This document shows positions 49,230 to 57,336 of a stretch of DNA of 64,000 nucleotides, piece by piece. The translations under genes were made by a program, and so were the position numbers. Position 1 is the stretch's first letter. The number at the start of each line of letters is the position of its first letter. The notes under the pieces were generated by a model. That model worked only from the letters and a program-made list of their open reading frames with translations, did not search any database and had not been told where the DNA came from. The stretch comes from AP-15 sp963712825 (GTDB lineage: Bacteria > Pseudomonadota > Alphaproteobacteria > ATCC43930 > CGMCC-115725), in contig CAVQJP010000013.1 of NCBI GenBank assembly GCA_963712825.1, positions 1 through 64,000 of the forward strand, in the 5' to 3' direction.

Positions 49230-50495
49230 ATGCCGGCGAATGGGGCGAAGCGGGTCGGGGTGGTCGGGGCCGGCATGGTCGGCGTGTGCGCGGCGAGCTG
49301 GCTGCAGCGCGACGGCCACAGCGTTTTTCTGGTTGAGGCGGGCGAGCCGGGGCACGGCGCTTCGTTTGGCAATGCCGGCGCGTTCAACGCCTCTTCGGTG
49401 ACGCCGGTGTCGATGCCGGGGGTGATGTGGAACGTGCCCGGCTGGCTGTTCGACCCGTTGGGGCCACTGGCGCTGCGCTGGAGCTATTTGCCGGTAATCG
49501 CGCCGTGGCTCGTGCGCTTTGTCCGCGCCGGCACCCCGGAAAAGGTGCACGCGCAGGCTCGCGCATTGCGTCCGCTGGTCGGCGCCACGCTCGACGCGTT
49601 GACGCCGCTGCTGCGCGACGCCGGCGCCGAGGATTTGGTGCATCGGCGCGGCCACCTTTACGTCTACCGCTCAGCGCAGGGGCCGGAAAAGGAACGGCTC
49701 GCCTGGGAATTGCGCCGCGAGAACGGGGTCGAGATCGACGAGTTCAACGCCGACGAGCTGCGCCAGCTCGAACCGGCGCTGTCGCGCGACTACGCCCGCG
49801 GCATCCTGGTGCGCGAGAACGGCCACACCTCGAACCCGCTCGCCCTGGTGCGGCGCCTCGTTGACCAGTTCCTGCGCGAAGGCGGCGAATTGGTGCGGGC
49901 GCGGGCGACCGGCTTTCGCCTCGAGGGAAGAAGGCTTGCCGCGATCCGCACCGATGACGGCGACCTGCCGGCCGACGCCGCGGTTCTGTGCGCCGGCGCC
50001 TGGTCGAAGCCGCTCGCCGCGGCGCTCGGCGACCGGATCCCGCTCGAGACCGAGCGCGGCTATCACCTGATGATCCGCGATCCCGAGATCATGCCGCGCA
50101 TCCCGACCGCCGACGCCGAGGGCAAATTTGTCGCGACCCCGATGGATACCGGGCTGCGCTTTGCCGGTACCGTCGAATTGGCCGGGCTCGCCGCCCCGCC
50201 GGATTGGCGACGGGCGCGCATCCTGCTCGAGCAGGGCCGCAAGATGCTGCCCGGTCTCGCCGCCGCCCATCCCGAGGACCGCATTTCGGTGTGGATGGGA
50301 CACCGGCCGAGCCTGCCCAATTCATTGCCGGCGCTGGGGCCGTCGCGTGCCAGCCCCGACGTGATCTACGCCTTTGGCCACGGCCATGTCGGCATGACCG
50401 CGGCGCCGATGACCGGCAAGGTGGTCGCCGACCTTGTTGCCGGCCGGGCGCCTTCGATCGACATCACCCCGTTCGCACCATCCCGGTTCGCTTAA
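49230..50495 (+). CDS. FAD-dependent D-amino-acid dehydrogenase-like oxidoreductase (DAO family)
   Basis: This 421-residue flavoprotein has the FAD motif RVGVVGAGMVGVCAASWLQR (GxGxxG) and FLVEAGEPGHGASFGNAG, which with the later FGHGHVGMTAAPMTG matches DadA-type D-amino-acid dehydrogenases. LVRRLVDQFLREGGELVRA and AAVLCAGAWSKPLAAALG are further family motifs. It is not followed by an alanine racemase. A broad amine or D-amino-acid substrate is likely. It is divergent from an LLM oxidoreductase gene. Confidence 0.85.
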   Translation: MPANGAKRVGVVGAGMVGVCAASWLQRDGHSVFLVEAGEPGHGASFGNAGAFNASSVTPVSMPGVMWNVPGWLFDPLGPLALRWSYLPVIAPWLVRFVRAGTPEKVHAQARALRPLVGATLDALTPLLRDAGAEDLVHRRGHLYVYRSAQGPEKERLAWELRRENGVEIDEFNADELRQLEPALSRDYARGILVRENGHTSNPLALVRRLVDQFLREGGELVRARATGFRLEGRRLAAIRTDDGDLPADAAVLCAGAWSKPLAAALGDRIPLETERGYHLMIRDPEIMPRIPTADAEGKFVATPMDTGLRFAGTVELAGLAAPPDWRRARILLEQGRKMLPGLAAAHPEDRISVWMGHRPSLPNSLPALGPSRASPDVIYAFGHGHVGMTAAPMTGKVVADLVAGRAPSIDITPFAPSRFA

Positions 50496-50603
50496 GCTCG
50501 GATATGCTTAATCCGGCTGCGTGTTTGAAAATTCAAGTCCTTTGCAACGCTTCCAAAGGAATTGTCGACAGACCGCTTCCGCTTCTGCTGCGCCGGATTG
50601 GCG

Positions 50604-50628
50604 GGAACGTTGGGCTAGGACCGCCGTT
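50604..50628 (+). promoter_or_regulatory. EcfG-type general stress promoter of the KGG-protein gene
   Basis: GGAAC (50604-50608) and CGTT (50625-50628) are separated by exactly 16 bases. This matches the alphaproteobacterial EcfG consensus GGAAC-N16/17-CGTT. It lies about 67 bp upstream of the ATG at 50695. KGG-domain proteins are regular members of this stress regulon. Confidence 0.7.
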
Positions 50629-50694
50629 TGCTTTAGAGTTGCGATGCTGATGTTGATCGGCTGGCAACAATAAACATGCGGAGGATTCGTAGTA

Positions 50695-51240
50695 ATGGCT
50701 GATCGAGAGCAAAACCATAACTCGAACCGAGGCTTTGCGTCGATGGACGAGTCGAAGCAGCGGGACATCGCCAGCCGCGGCGGCCAGGCCAGCGGCGGGA
50801 ACTTCAGGAACGACCCCGAACGCGCCTCGGAGGCCGGTCGCAAGGGCGGGCAGAGCGTCCCGCCTGGCGAACGCAGCTTTTCGCGCGACCGCGAGCTGGC
50901 GGCCGAAGCGGGCCGCAGAGGCGGCGAGCACAGCCACGGCGGCTCGGGCACCGGCGCGCAGGGCGGCGAGCCGAGCGGCGCCGTCGGGCGCGACGTGCCG
51001 GAACACAGCAAGGAGAAAGACACGGAAATTGCCGTTGAGGCTGGAAAGCACGGCGGCGAGCACGGCCACGGCGGGCCGGCTGCGGGCGCGCCTCAAAGCG
51101 GCGAGCCGATCGGCACCCGCCATGGCAGCCGGCCGAAAGGCGGCGCCGTCGGCCGCGACGTGCCCGAGCACAGCAAGGCCAAGGACACCGAAATCGCCGT
51201 CGAAGCCGGCAAGCGCGGCGGCGAGCATAGCGGCCGTTAG
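50695..51240 (+). CDS. KGG-repeat (YciG/con-10-like) stress protein
   Basis: This 181-residue hydrophilic protein is made of KGG/con-10-type repeats. It has GFASMDESKQRDIASRGGQA, GRKGGQSVPPGERSFSRD, then two nearly identical units each with GAVGRDVPEHSK-x-KDTEIAVE and EAGK(H/R)GGEH. Such proteins (YciG-like) are disordered, Gly/His/Glu-rich, and induced by desiccation and stationary phase. GCGGAGGATTCG precedes the ATG. An EcfG promoter upstream and a strong terminator downstream make it a single transcription unit. Confidence 0.85.
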   Translation: MADREQNHNSNRGFASMDESKQRDIASRGGQASGGNFRNDPERASEAGRKGGQSVPPGERSFSRDRELAAEAGRRGGEHSHGGSGTGAQGGEPSGAVGRDVPEHSKEKDTEIAVEAGKHGGEHGHGGPAAGAPQSGEPIGTRHGSRPKGGAVGRDVPEHSKAKDTEIAVEAGKRGGEHSGR

Positions 51241-51321
51241 CGCATTTTTGGATCCGGTCGCACCGGGGAAGAGCGGCGAGGCGGCGCCGAGCCTGCCCCG
51301 GAGCTGAATAGGTGCGTTCGA

Positions 51322-51391
51322 CTTAGTCGGAAACCGCTCTCTAGCAACGCCGCCTCGACAAGAGCCCCGCAGTACTGCGGGGCTCTTTTTT
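51322..51391 (+). ncRNA. Possible small RNA ending at the strong terminator
   Basis: The segment starts with the 24-bp motif shared with 22768-22791 (ACTTAGTCGGAAACCGCTCT) and ends in the 13-bp perfect stem terminator at 51361-51391. No open frame lies between. It could be a short RNA of about 50-60 bases, or simply the 3' end of the KGG gene transcript (stop at 51240). Confidence 0.3.
51361..51391 (+). terminator. Rho-independent terminator
   Basis: A perfect 13-bp inverted repeat, AGAGCCCCGCAGT (51361-51373) against 51374-51386, is followed by six T residues (51386-51391). It ends the KGG-protein transcript or a small RNA. Confidence 0.88.
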
Positions 51392-51484
51392 GCCCGCCGG
51401 CGATCCCCGCGCCGCCATCGGACAGCCGGCCCGATCCGCGCGCTTGGGTGAAGACGTTCACCGGTCGCCGCCGCTGCGATCATT

Positions 51485-51570
51485 TGGTGCGGGCGAGAGG
51501 ACTTGAACCTCCACTCCCTTTCGGGAAACAGATTTTGAGTTTGCCGCGTCTGCCATTCCGCCACGCCCGC
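51485..51570 (-). tRNA. tRNA-Leu (anticodon CAA)
   Basis: The minus strand folds as a class-II tRNA of 86 bases with encoded CCA. The acceptor stem is GCGGGCG/CGCCCGC, the long variable arm is TCCC-GAAA-GGGA, the T loop is TTCAAGT and the anticodon loop is CTCAAAA, giving CAA (reads UUG). The anticodon stem is GCAAA/TCTGT, with an A-C mismatch at pair 30-40 and a G-U at 27-43; relatives usually have GCAGA here. Confidence 0.92.
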
Positions 51571-51584
51571 GCGACGTGCGCGGG

Positions 51585-51612
51585 ACTATAGTCGGGGCGA
51601 GGCGAGGGTCAA
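51585..51612 (-). promoter_or_regulatory. Sigma-70 promoter of tRNA-Leu
   Basis: Read toward the tRNA, TTGACC (51607-51612) and TATAGT (51585-51590) are separated by 16 bases. Both are close to consensus. The transcript would start about 5-10 bases before the tRNA 5' end at 51570. Confidence 0.65.
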
Positions 51613-51645
51613 CGGCGACACGCCGCTGTTGCGCGAGGAGGAAGC

Positions 51646-52587
51646 ATGGCCGACCGGATCAATCGGGCGATCGAGCTGTTGGCGCAGGACCAGGCAATCT
51701 ACTATGCGGGCGGCCACAGCGGGCACGTGCTGACCCGCGCGCAGGGCCGCGAGGATGCCGCCACCTGGGCCGACTACATCAATGTCGGGATGGAGCATGG
51801 CGCCTTCGACATGACCGGGCTCGCCGAGTACATGGCGGGGCTGGTCGAGGGTGGGCCGACGCGCTCCGGCCATCGCACCCCGGCGATCGTCGTCGAGGCC
51901 CCGGTCAACGGCACCGACGCCGCGAATGTCCGCTTCAACGCGTGGCAATTCCGCCAGATTCTGGGGCGCGGCGTGCACGGGGTGCTGCTGTGCCAGGCTG
52001 AGTCGGCCGCCGCGGCCCGCGCGTTTGTCGAAGCCTGCCGCTACCCGCACCACCACGCGGGCGTCGACCCCGCCCTGCCCTCCCCGGTCGAGCGCATGCA
52101 CGGCGCGGTCCGCGAGGCCGCGGCCGGCCGGCTCGGGATCGGCACCCGCGGGCGCGGCTCGGAAGCGACAGCGGCGCCGATCTGGGGGATTTCGGCCGAG
52201 CAGTACATCGCCTGCTGCGAGCCGTGGCCGCTCGACCCCGCCGGCGAACTGCTGCTCGGCGTCAAGCTCGAATCGCCGGAGGGCATCGCCAATTGTGAGG
52301 AAATCCTAGGGGTGCCGGGTCTCGGGTTTGCCGAGCTTGGGCCGGGCGACCTCGGGCTGTCGCTGGGCTACGTTTCGGTGCCGCGCGAGCCCTACCCGGC
52401 CGAGATGCGCGAGGCGCGCGAGCGCGTCCTTGCCGCCTGCCGGAAAAACCGCGTCGCATTTCTCGAAACCTGCTCGCCGGAGAATATCGCGGCCAAGCTC
52501 GACGAAGGGGTGCGCGTCGTCGCCGGCCACCGCGAGGAAACCGCGATCCTCGGCCGCGCCCACCAGCGCCGCGCGCTGCCGGCGTAG
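51646..52587 (+). CDS. HpcH/HpaI aldolase/citrate lyase-family protein
   Basis: This 313-residue TIM-barrel class-II-type aldolase has GVKLESPEGIANCEEIL (the Glu metal ligand) and FAELGPGDLGLSLGYVSVP (the Asp ligand in GPGDLGLSLG), the signature of HpcH/HpaI aldolases. It also has VEAPVNGTDAANVRFNAWQF. The Arg of the usual VR-x-P motif is less clear here. Members cleave 2-keto-3-deoxy acids to pyruvate and an aldehyde. AGGAGGAAGC precedes the ATG, a strong ribosome site. The gene stands alone beside tRNA-Leu. Confidence 0.82.
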   Translation: MADRINRAIELLAQDQAIYYAGGHSGHVLTRAQGREDAATWADYINVGMEHGAFDMTGLAEYMAGLVEGGPTRSGHRTPAIVVEAPVNGTDAANVRFNAWQFRQILGRGVHGVLLCQAESAAAARAFVEACRYPHHHAGVDPALPSPVERMHGAVREAAAGRLGIGTRGRGSEATAAPIWGISAEQYIACCEPWPLDPAGELLLGVKLESPEGIANCEEILGVPGLGFAELGPGDLGLSLGYVSVPREPYPAEMREARERVLAACRKNRVAFLETCSPENIAAKLDEGVRVVAGHREETAILGRAHQRRALPA

Positions 52588-52614
52588 CCTCCGGTCTGGG
52601 GTCCTGTCGGTCGG

Positions 52615-52885
52615 CTAGTGAAGCTTCAAGACGGCGCCGAGCAGGGTCAGTCCGGCGGCGAGCATTATGCCCATGCGTACGGTTAGGCGGAGCGACAGGT
52701 TTTCGATCTTGGCCTCGAGATCGCGGCGCAATCCGTCGATCCCGATCCGGAAGTCCTCCTTTGTCATCAGCTCGTTCATGATGAACGTCCGCGCCGCCTC
52801 CGCGTGGCACCTCGGCCTGCTCCAAGGGAACGCCATGTTCCCGAAGGTGCTGGGCGTAGGCGAGACTGTCAGACGTAAACACCAC
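52615..52885 (-). pseudogene. DUF1640-like small coiled-coil membrane protein, frameshifted
   Basis: One frame reads VVFTSDSLAYAQHLREHGVP followed by LEQAEV. The other continues HAEAARTFIMNELMTKEDFR and RDLEAKIENLSLRLTVRMGI, ending in a membrane helix and LLGAVLKLH. Joined with one extra C removed in GTGCCACG near 52805, they give an about 90-residue DUF1640/CCDC90-like protein (FDTLxYAxxLKxxG start, coiled coil, C-terminal helix). Start is GTG 52883-52885. The frameshift is either real decay or a sequencing error. Confidence 0.6.
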
Positions 52886-53030
52886 GGATTTTCCCCCACC
52901 CGGCGTTTCCACCAAATCGTACCCGCCGCACGCCGACCCTCGGCTCCGCCCAGCCGCAGCCGGGCATGCTCGCACCGATGCGTGTCAGGGGATACACTCT
53001 GCCGCCGAACCAACCGCCGGGAGGACCACG

Positions 53031-54122
53031 ATGGAGTACGGCCTGTTCACGATGCCCTCGCACCCGCCGGAGCGCGGTCTCTATGACGGCCATCGCTGGG
53101 ACCTCGACACGTTGCGCTGGGCCGACGAGCTCGGCTTTTCCGAGGCCTGGATCGGCGAGCACCACACCGCCCCCTGGGAGCCGCACCCCTCGCCCGACCT
53201 GCTGATCGCGCAGGCGCTGATGGAGACGAAGAACATCCGCCTCGCTCCCGGTGGCTTTCTGCTGCCTTATCACCATCCGGCCGAGCTGGCGAACCGGGTC
53301 GCGATGCTCGACCACATCGCGCAGGGCCGGCTCAATTTCGGGGTCGCCGCGAGCGGCCTGCCGAGCGACTGGGCGCTGTTCAACGTCGACGGCTATGCCG
53401 GCCAGCACCGCGAGATGACCCGCGAGGCGCTCGACATCATTCTCAAGCTGTGGACTGAAGAGGAGCCGTTCGACTACCCCGGCAAATACTGGCAGGTCAG
53501 CAAGACCGACCTGATGCTGCGCACGTTGCGGCCGCACATCAAGCCGTTGCAAAAGCCCTATCCGCCGATCGGCGTCGCCGGGGTCAGCAAGGGTTCCGAC
53601 ACCTTGAAGCTCGCCGGCGAGCACGGCTTTTTGCCGATGAGCCTGAACCTCAACCCGACCTATGTCGCGAGTCATTGGGAATCGGTCGAGGAGGGGGCGC
53701 GCCGCACCGGGCGCACGCCGCAGCGCGCGCAATGGCGCCTGGTGCGCGAAATCTTTGTCGCCGACACCGATGCCGAGGCCTGGCGGTTGTCGGTCGGCAA
53801 CATGATGGGCCGGATGATGCGCGAATATTTCCTGCCCTTGCTGACCGATGTCGGGGTCATCGAGTTTCTGAAGCACGACCCCGCCGTCGCCGACAGCGAC
53901 GTCACCCCGGAATATTGCGCGCAGCACAACTGGCTGATCGGCTCGCCCGCCACCGTCGTCGAAAAGATCGAGCGCATGTATGACGAGGTTGGCGGCTTTG
54001 GCTCGCTGCTGCTGTTCTGCTTCGACTACAGCGGCAACTCGGACGCCTGGCGCGAGTCGATGCGTCTTTTGGCGCATGAGGTCATGCCGAAGGTGGCGCA
54101 CCTGATGCCGAGGGCGTCGTAA
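53031..54122 (+). CDS. LLM-class flavin-dependent monooxygenase
   Basis: This 363-residue luciferase-like enzyme begins MEYGLFTMPSHPPERGLYDG and has LGFSEAWIGEHHTAPWEPHP (the EHH motif), LPYHHPAELANRVAMLDHIA, RLNFGVAASGLPSDWALF, and the C-terminal IGSPATVVEKIERMYDEVGG with LLLFCFDYSG. It resembles limonene 1,2-monooxygenase and related long-chain enzymes. It is the fifth LLM protein of the window. It has no LLM-type flavin reductase next to it. A single gene between a pseudogene and mazEF. Confidence 0.85.
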   Translation: MEYGLFTMPSHPPERGLYDGHRWDLDTLRWADELGFSEAWIGEHHTAPWEPHPSPDLLIAQALMETKNIRLAPGGFLLPYHHPAELANRVAMLDHIAQGRLNFGVAASGLPSDWALFNVDGYAGQHREMTREALDIILKLWTEEEPFDYPGKYWQVSKTDLMLRTLRPHIKPLQKPYPPIGVAGVSKGSDTLKLAGEHGFLPMSLNLNPTYVASHWESVEEGARRTGRTPQRAQWRLVREIFVADTDAEAWRLSVGNMMGRMMREYFLPLLTDVGVIEFLKHDPAVADSDVTPEYCAQHNWLIGSPATVVEKIERMYDEVGGFGSLLLFCFDYSGNSDAWRESMRLLAHEVMPKVAHLMPRAS

Positions 54123-54143
54123 CGCGTTGCCGGTCGGCGTTGG

Positions 54144-54491
54144 TCAGATCGTAACAAAGCTGTCCAGCTTTGCCCGCACCAGTCGAGCGACATCTGGTGG
54201 AACGGCGGCGCCGGCGTAGCGAACCGGCCGCGCCTCCGTATCGATGCTGCGGATATGGCTCAACAGAATCTCGCCCGCGATGGGCAGCCCGGCCGGCAGC
54301 AACACGCTCGTAGGAAAGTGTCGGATCCGCGAGGTGATCGGGCACACCACCGCTAGGCCGGTATTCTCGGTGAACGCGTTGTCGGACACGACCAGAGCCG
54401 GCCGCCGGCCAGCTTGTTCCCGACCTTTCGTCGGATCGAAATCGGTCCAGATCAGATCGCCGGCACTGGGCGCATAGGCCGGCACCGTCAT
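54144..54491 (-). CDS. mazF: MazF/PemK-type endoribonuclease toxin
   Basis: This 115-residue MazF-fold toxin has GDLIWTDFDPTKGREQAGRR (G-D-x-x-x-x-D-x-x-P...G-x-E-Q), PALVVSDNAFT and AVVCPITSRIRHFPTSVLLP, then GEILLSHIRSIDTEARP. These are all conserved MazF/PemK positions, including the Arg and Ser/Thr of the active site. It cleaves mRNA when free of antitoxin. ATG 54489-54491 overlaps the stop of the antitoxin gene by 4 bp. No defects seen. Confidence 0.9.
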   Translation of the reverse strand: MTVPAYAPSAGDLIWTDFDPTKGREQAGRRPALVVSDNAFTENTGLAVVCPITSRIRHFPTSVLLPAGLPIAGEILLSHIRSIDTEARPVRYAGAAVPPDVARLVRAKLDSFVTI

Positions 54492-54748
54492 TCCTCGACC
54501 GCTTCCCGTCCGCGATCCGGCCCCCAGTCGAAGGCCCCCCGGTAAAGTGCCCGCCATTCCTGCGGGTTCCTGCCCCGGAACAGCTCTCCCGCAACGAAAC
54601 GCGGAACCGTGCGGCGGATCACCAAGTCTCCATCCCGCACCTCGATATCGACGCGCTCGCCATCGCGCAACCCGCAACGCTTGACGATCTCCCTGGGAAC
54701 CCGAACAGCCAGGTTCTTCCCCCACCTTCCGACAATGATCTCGGCCAT
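54488..54748 (-). CDS. mazE: AbrB/MazE-family antitoxin
   Basis: This 86-residue antitoxin has a swapped-hairpin AbrB-type DNA-binding N-terminus: AEIIVGRWGKNLAVRVPREI, then GERVDIEVRDGDLVIR. The C-terminal 35 residues (PRFVAGELFRGRNPQEWRAL) should bind the toxin. It binds and represses its own operon in the family. I chose ATG 54746-54748; two GTG codons just upstream are alternatives. It is coupled to mazF. Confidence 0.88.
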   Translation of the reverse strand: MAEIIVGRWGKNLAVRVPREIVKRCGLRDGERVDIEVRDGDLVIRRTVPRFVAGELFRGRNPQEWRALYRGAFDWGPDRGREAVEE

Positions 54749-54852
54749 CTTCACCACCAGTCTGGACTATTCCTATCATATGCCGATCATTCGGTCGAGT
54801 GAGCGCCCCGACGCCGCCATATCGTTCCGAGCGGCGGGTGGCCGAGGCCGCA

Positions 54853-55986
54853 TCAATGCTGTGGCGCCGGCTCGCCGCGGCTCGCCAATTTCGCCACCCC
54901 GTCAGGCTCGGGGTCCCCGGTGGCGAGGCGCTCGCCCAAATAGCCGCCCAAATCCATCCGCTGGCGGGGCAATGCCTGCGGGTATTCGGCCTGCAAAAAA
55001 GCGATCAGCTTTTCCCGCACCTCGCAGCGCAAATCCCAGGTTTGGCCGGGGCTGCGGGCGCTGACCAGCGCGCGCAATTCGACCATGCCCTGCGGCGTGT
55101 CGGTCACTTGCAGGTTCGCCACCTTGCCGTCCCACAGCTTGCTTTGGCGTAAGACCTCGTCGAGCTTCCGCCGCAACGGCTCGACCGGCACCGTGTAGTC
55201 GACATGCAGCAGCACCGACCCGATCTGGGCGGTATTTTCATAGGTCCAGTTCTGGAACGGCTTTTCGATAAAATAGGTCAGCGGTACGATCATCCGCCGC
55301 AAATCCCAGATGCGGATCACGACATAGGTGCTGGTGATCGTTTCGATCCAACCCAACTCGCCCTCGACGACGACCTGATCCTCGACCCGGATCGGCTGCG
55401 TCATCGCAATCTGGATGCCGGCGAGCAGGTTGCCCAGCACCGGCCGCGCCGCGAGACCGAGAATGATGCCGGCGGCGCCGGCCGAGGCGAACAGGCTGAT
55501 GCCGTATTGCCGGACCGACTCGAACGTCATCAGCGCCGAAGCGACGGTGACGACCGCCAAAAGGGTCGTCGCCACCCGCTGCAGGATCCGCATCTGGGTG
55601 ACGTGCTTGCGCGCGAGCAGGTTGTCTTCGACATCGGTGCGGAATCGCCGCAGATAAATAGTTATCGAGATGTCGATCGTGATCGCCGCCGCCCAGCCGA
55701 CGTTGAGGATGAACGCCACCAGCAGGGCACGCCCGAGCGCGATCGTGAGCGGGTACGAGAACCGGGCGGCCGGCAGCGCCGCGCCGAGCGCGAAGATCAC
55801 AACAAAAACGCTCGCCGGTCCTTGGCCGCGCTGCAACAGCCGCTGCAAAAACGGGCTGTGCCGTCCGGCGAGCCGGATCAGCCAACGGGTGAGCCAGCGG
55901 TATATGGCGAGCGCGACCATCGCCGGGACGACCATGACGATCGCACCCAGCACCCAGGGCGGTATCAACGAGAGGATTGCTTTCAT
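54853..55986 (-). CDS. MscS-family mechanosensitive channel
   Basis: This 377-residue membrane protein has about four to five membrane helices. The pore-lining helix and beta domain read SLFASAGAAGIILGLAARPV, then LGNLLAGIQIAMTQPIRVED, QVVVEGELGWIETITSTYVV and RIWDLRRMIVPLTYFIEKPF. These are the MscS signature. The C-terminal cytosolic domain ends in a short Gly/Pro-rich tail. The ATG at 55984-55986 is used. It releases solutes on hypo-osmotic shock. It stands alone. Confidence 0.9.
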   Translation of the reverse strand: MKAILSLIPPWVLGAIVMVVPAMVALAIYRWLTRWLIRLAGRHSPFLQRLLQRGQGPASVFVVIFALGAALPAARFSYPLTIALGRALLVAFILNVGWAAAITIDISITIYLRRFRTDVEDNLLARKHVTQMRILQRVATTLLAVVTVASALMTFESVRQYGISLFASAGAAGIILGLAARPVLGNLLAGIQIAMTQPIRVEDQVVVEGELGWIETITSTYVVIRIWDLRRMIVPLTYFIEKPFQNWTYENTAQIGSVLLHVDYTVPVEPLRRKLDEVLRQSKLWDGKVANLQVTDTPQGMVELRALVSARSPGQTWDLRCEVREKLIAFLQAEYPQALPRQRMDLGGYLGERLATGDPEPDGVAKLASRGEPAPQH

Positions 55987-56172
55987 CAAAACCCGCTATG
56001 AATGCGCGAATTCGGCGCCGGCGCGACATGCCGCCCACCCGCACGATAACGGCAAAACCGCGAGAATGGTGCATCGCACTACTCGCTTGGCGGAGGCGGA
56101 AGAACTAGTCTGCGGCAATGGGCGCGCGCGGCTGGGTCGGGCGGCCTCAACCTTTACCGATCGGAGCAAGCT

Positions 56173-57336
56173 TTGAGCACCGAGACGACGACCGCCATTA
56201 TCGAGCATCTCGGCCGTCAACATCAGGCGATGGTGAACCTGCTCGGCGAGCTCGTGAGCATCGAATCGGGCAGCTACAACAAATCGGGCGTCGACGCCGT
56301 CGAGGACCGGCTGCGGGTCTGGCTCGAAGCCGCCGGCATCGCCTGCGAGCTGTTTGCGAACGAGCGCTTTGGCGGCTGCATGGCGGCGCGGCTGCCGGGC
56401 GGGGGCGGCGGCAACCGCCCGATCGTGCTGATGGGCCACTGCGACACGGTTTTCCCTGACGGCACCGTCGCCAAGCGGCCGTTCCGGATCGACGGCAACC
56501 AGGCCACGGGACCGGGTGTGGCCGACATGAAGGCTGGCCTGGTGATGAACACGTTTGTGCTCGACGCGCTGCGCCGGTTCGGGGCGCCGTGCCCGGTGAC
56601 CGGTCTCTACACCGCCGACGAGGAAATCGCCTCACCTTCGTCGCGCCCGATCATCGAGGCCGAGGCCAAAGACGCACGCGCCGTCTTTAACGCCGAGCCG
56701 GGGCGGCCCTCGGGCAATCTCGTGTCGCGGCGCAAGGGGGCGGCGTTTATCGAGCTGGAGGTGACCGGCCGCGCCGCCCATTCGGGTGCCGCACACGCCC
56801 AGGGGGTCAGCGCCATCGAGGCGATGGCGCGCAAAATCCAGCGGCTGCACAAGCTGACCGATTACGATCTCGGCACCACGGTCAATGTCGGGCTGGTGCA
56901 GGGCGGCCAGTCGGTCAACACCGTGGCGCCGCGCGCCACCGCCGGGATCGACGTGCGCTTTCCGACGCTCAACATCATGGAAAAGATTCTCGGCGAGGTC
57001 CGCGAGATCCTGACTTACAGCGAATTGCCGGGCAGCGAGAGCCGCATTCTGCGGGAGGGCAATTTTTTGCCCCTCGAGCAGGATCAGGCGAGCCGCGAAT
57101 TGCTCGATACCTACGCGCGCGCCGCCGCCGGGATCGGCATGCAAGGGGTCGGCGGCGAAGCCACCGGCGGCTCGGCCGACAGCGGCTTTACCGCGGCGCT
57201 GGGGACGCCCACCCTGTGCGGCACCGGCCCGGTCGGCGGCAACGCCCACACCGACGACGAATGGTGCCGCATCGACACGCTCGTCCCGCGCGCCCAGGCG
57301 CTGGCCCTGACAATTCTGGAGGTTGCCGCCGCCTGA
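56173..57336 (+). CDS. M20-family metallopeptidase (CPG2/DapE-like)
   Basis: This 387-residue zinc exopeptidase-like enzyme has MGHCDTVFPDGTVAKRPF (His and Asp ligands), GPGVADMKAGLVMNTFV (bridging Asp), TADEEIASPSSRPIIE (catalytic Glu and ligand Glu), and the C-terminal GTGPVGGNAHTDDEW (His). A dimerisation domain lies between residues about 180-290. It resembles carboxypeptidase G2, which hydrolyses folate-like glutamates. The start is TTG 56173 with a GGAGCAAGC upstream. Its stop shares a base with the next gene (TGATG). Confidence 0.87.
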   Translation: MSTETTTAIIEHLGRQHQAMVNLLGELVSIESGSYNKSGVDAVEDRLRVWLEAAGIACELFANERFGGCMAARLPGGGGGNRPIVLMGHCDTVFPDGTVAKRPFRIDGNQATGPGVADMKAGLVMNTFVLDALRRFGAPCPVTGLYTADEEIASPSSRPIIEAEAKDARAVFNAEPGRPSGNLVSRRKGAAFIELEVTGRAAHSGAAHAQGVSAIEAMARKIQRLHKLTDYDLGTTVNVGLVQGGQSVNTVAPRATAGIDVRFPTLNIMEKILGEVREILTYSELPGSESRILREGNFLPLEQDQASRELLDTYARAAAGIGMQGVGGEATGGSADSGFTAALGTPTLCGTGPVGGNAHTDDEWCRIDTLVPRAQALALTILEVAAA

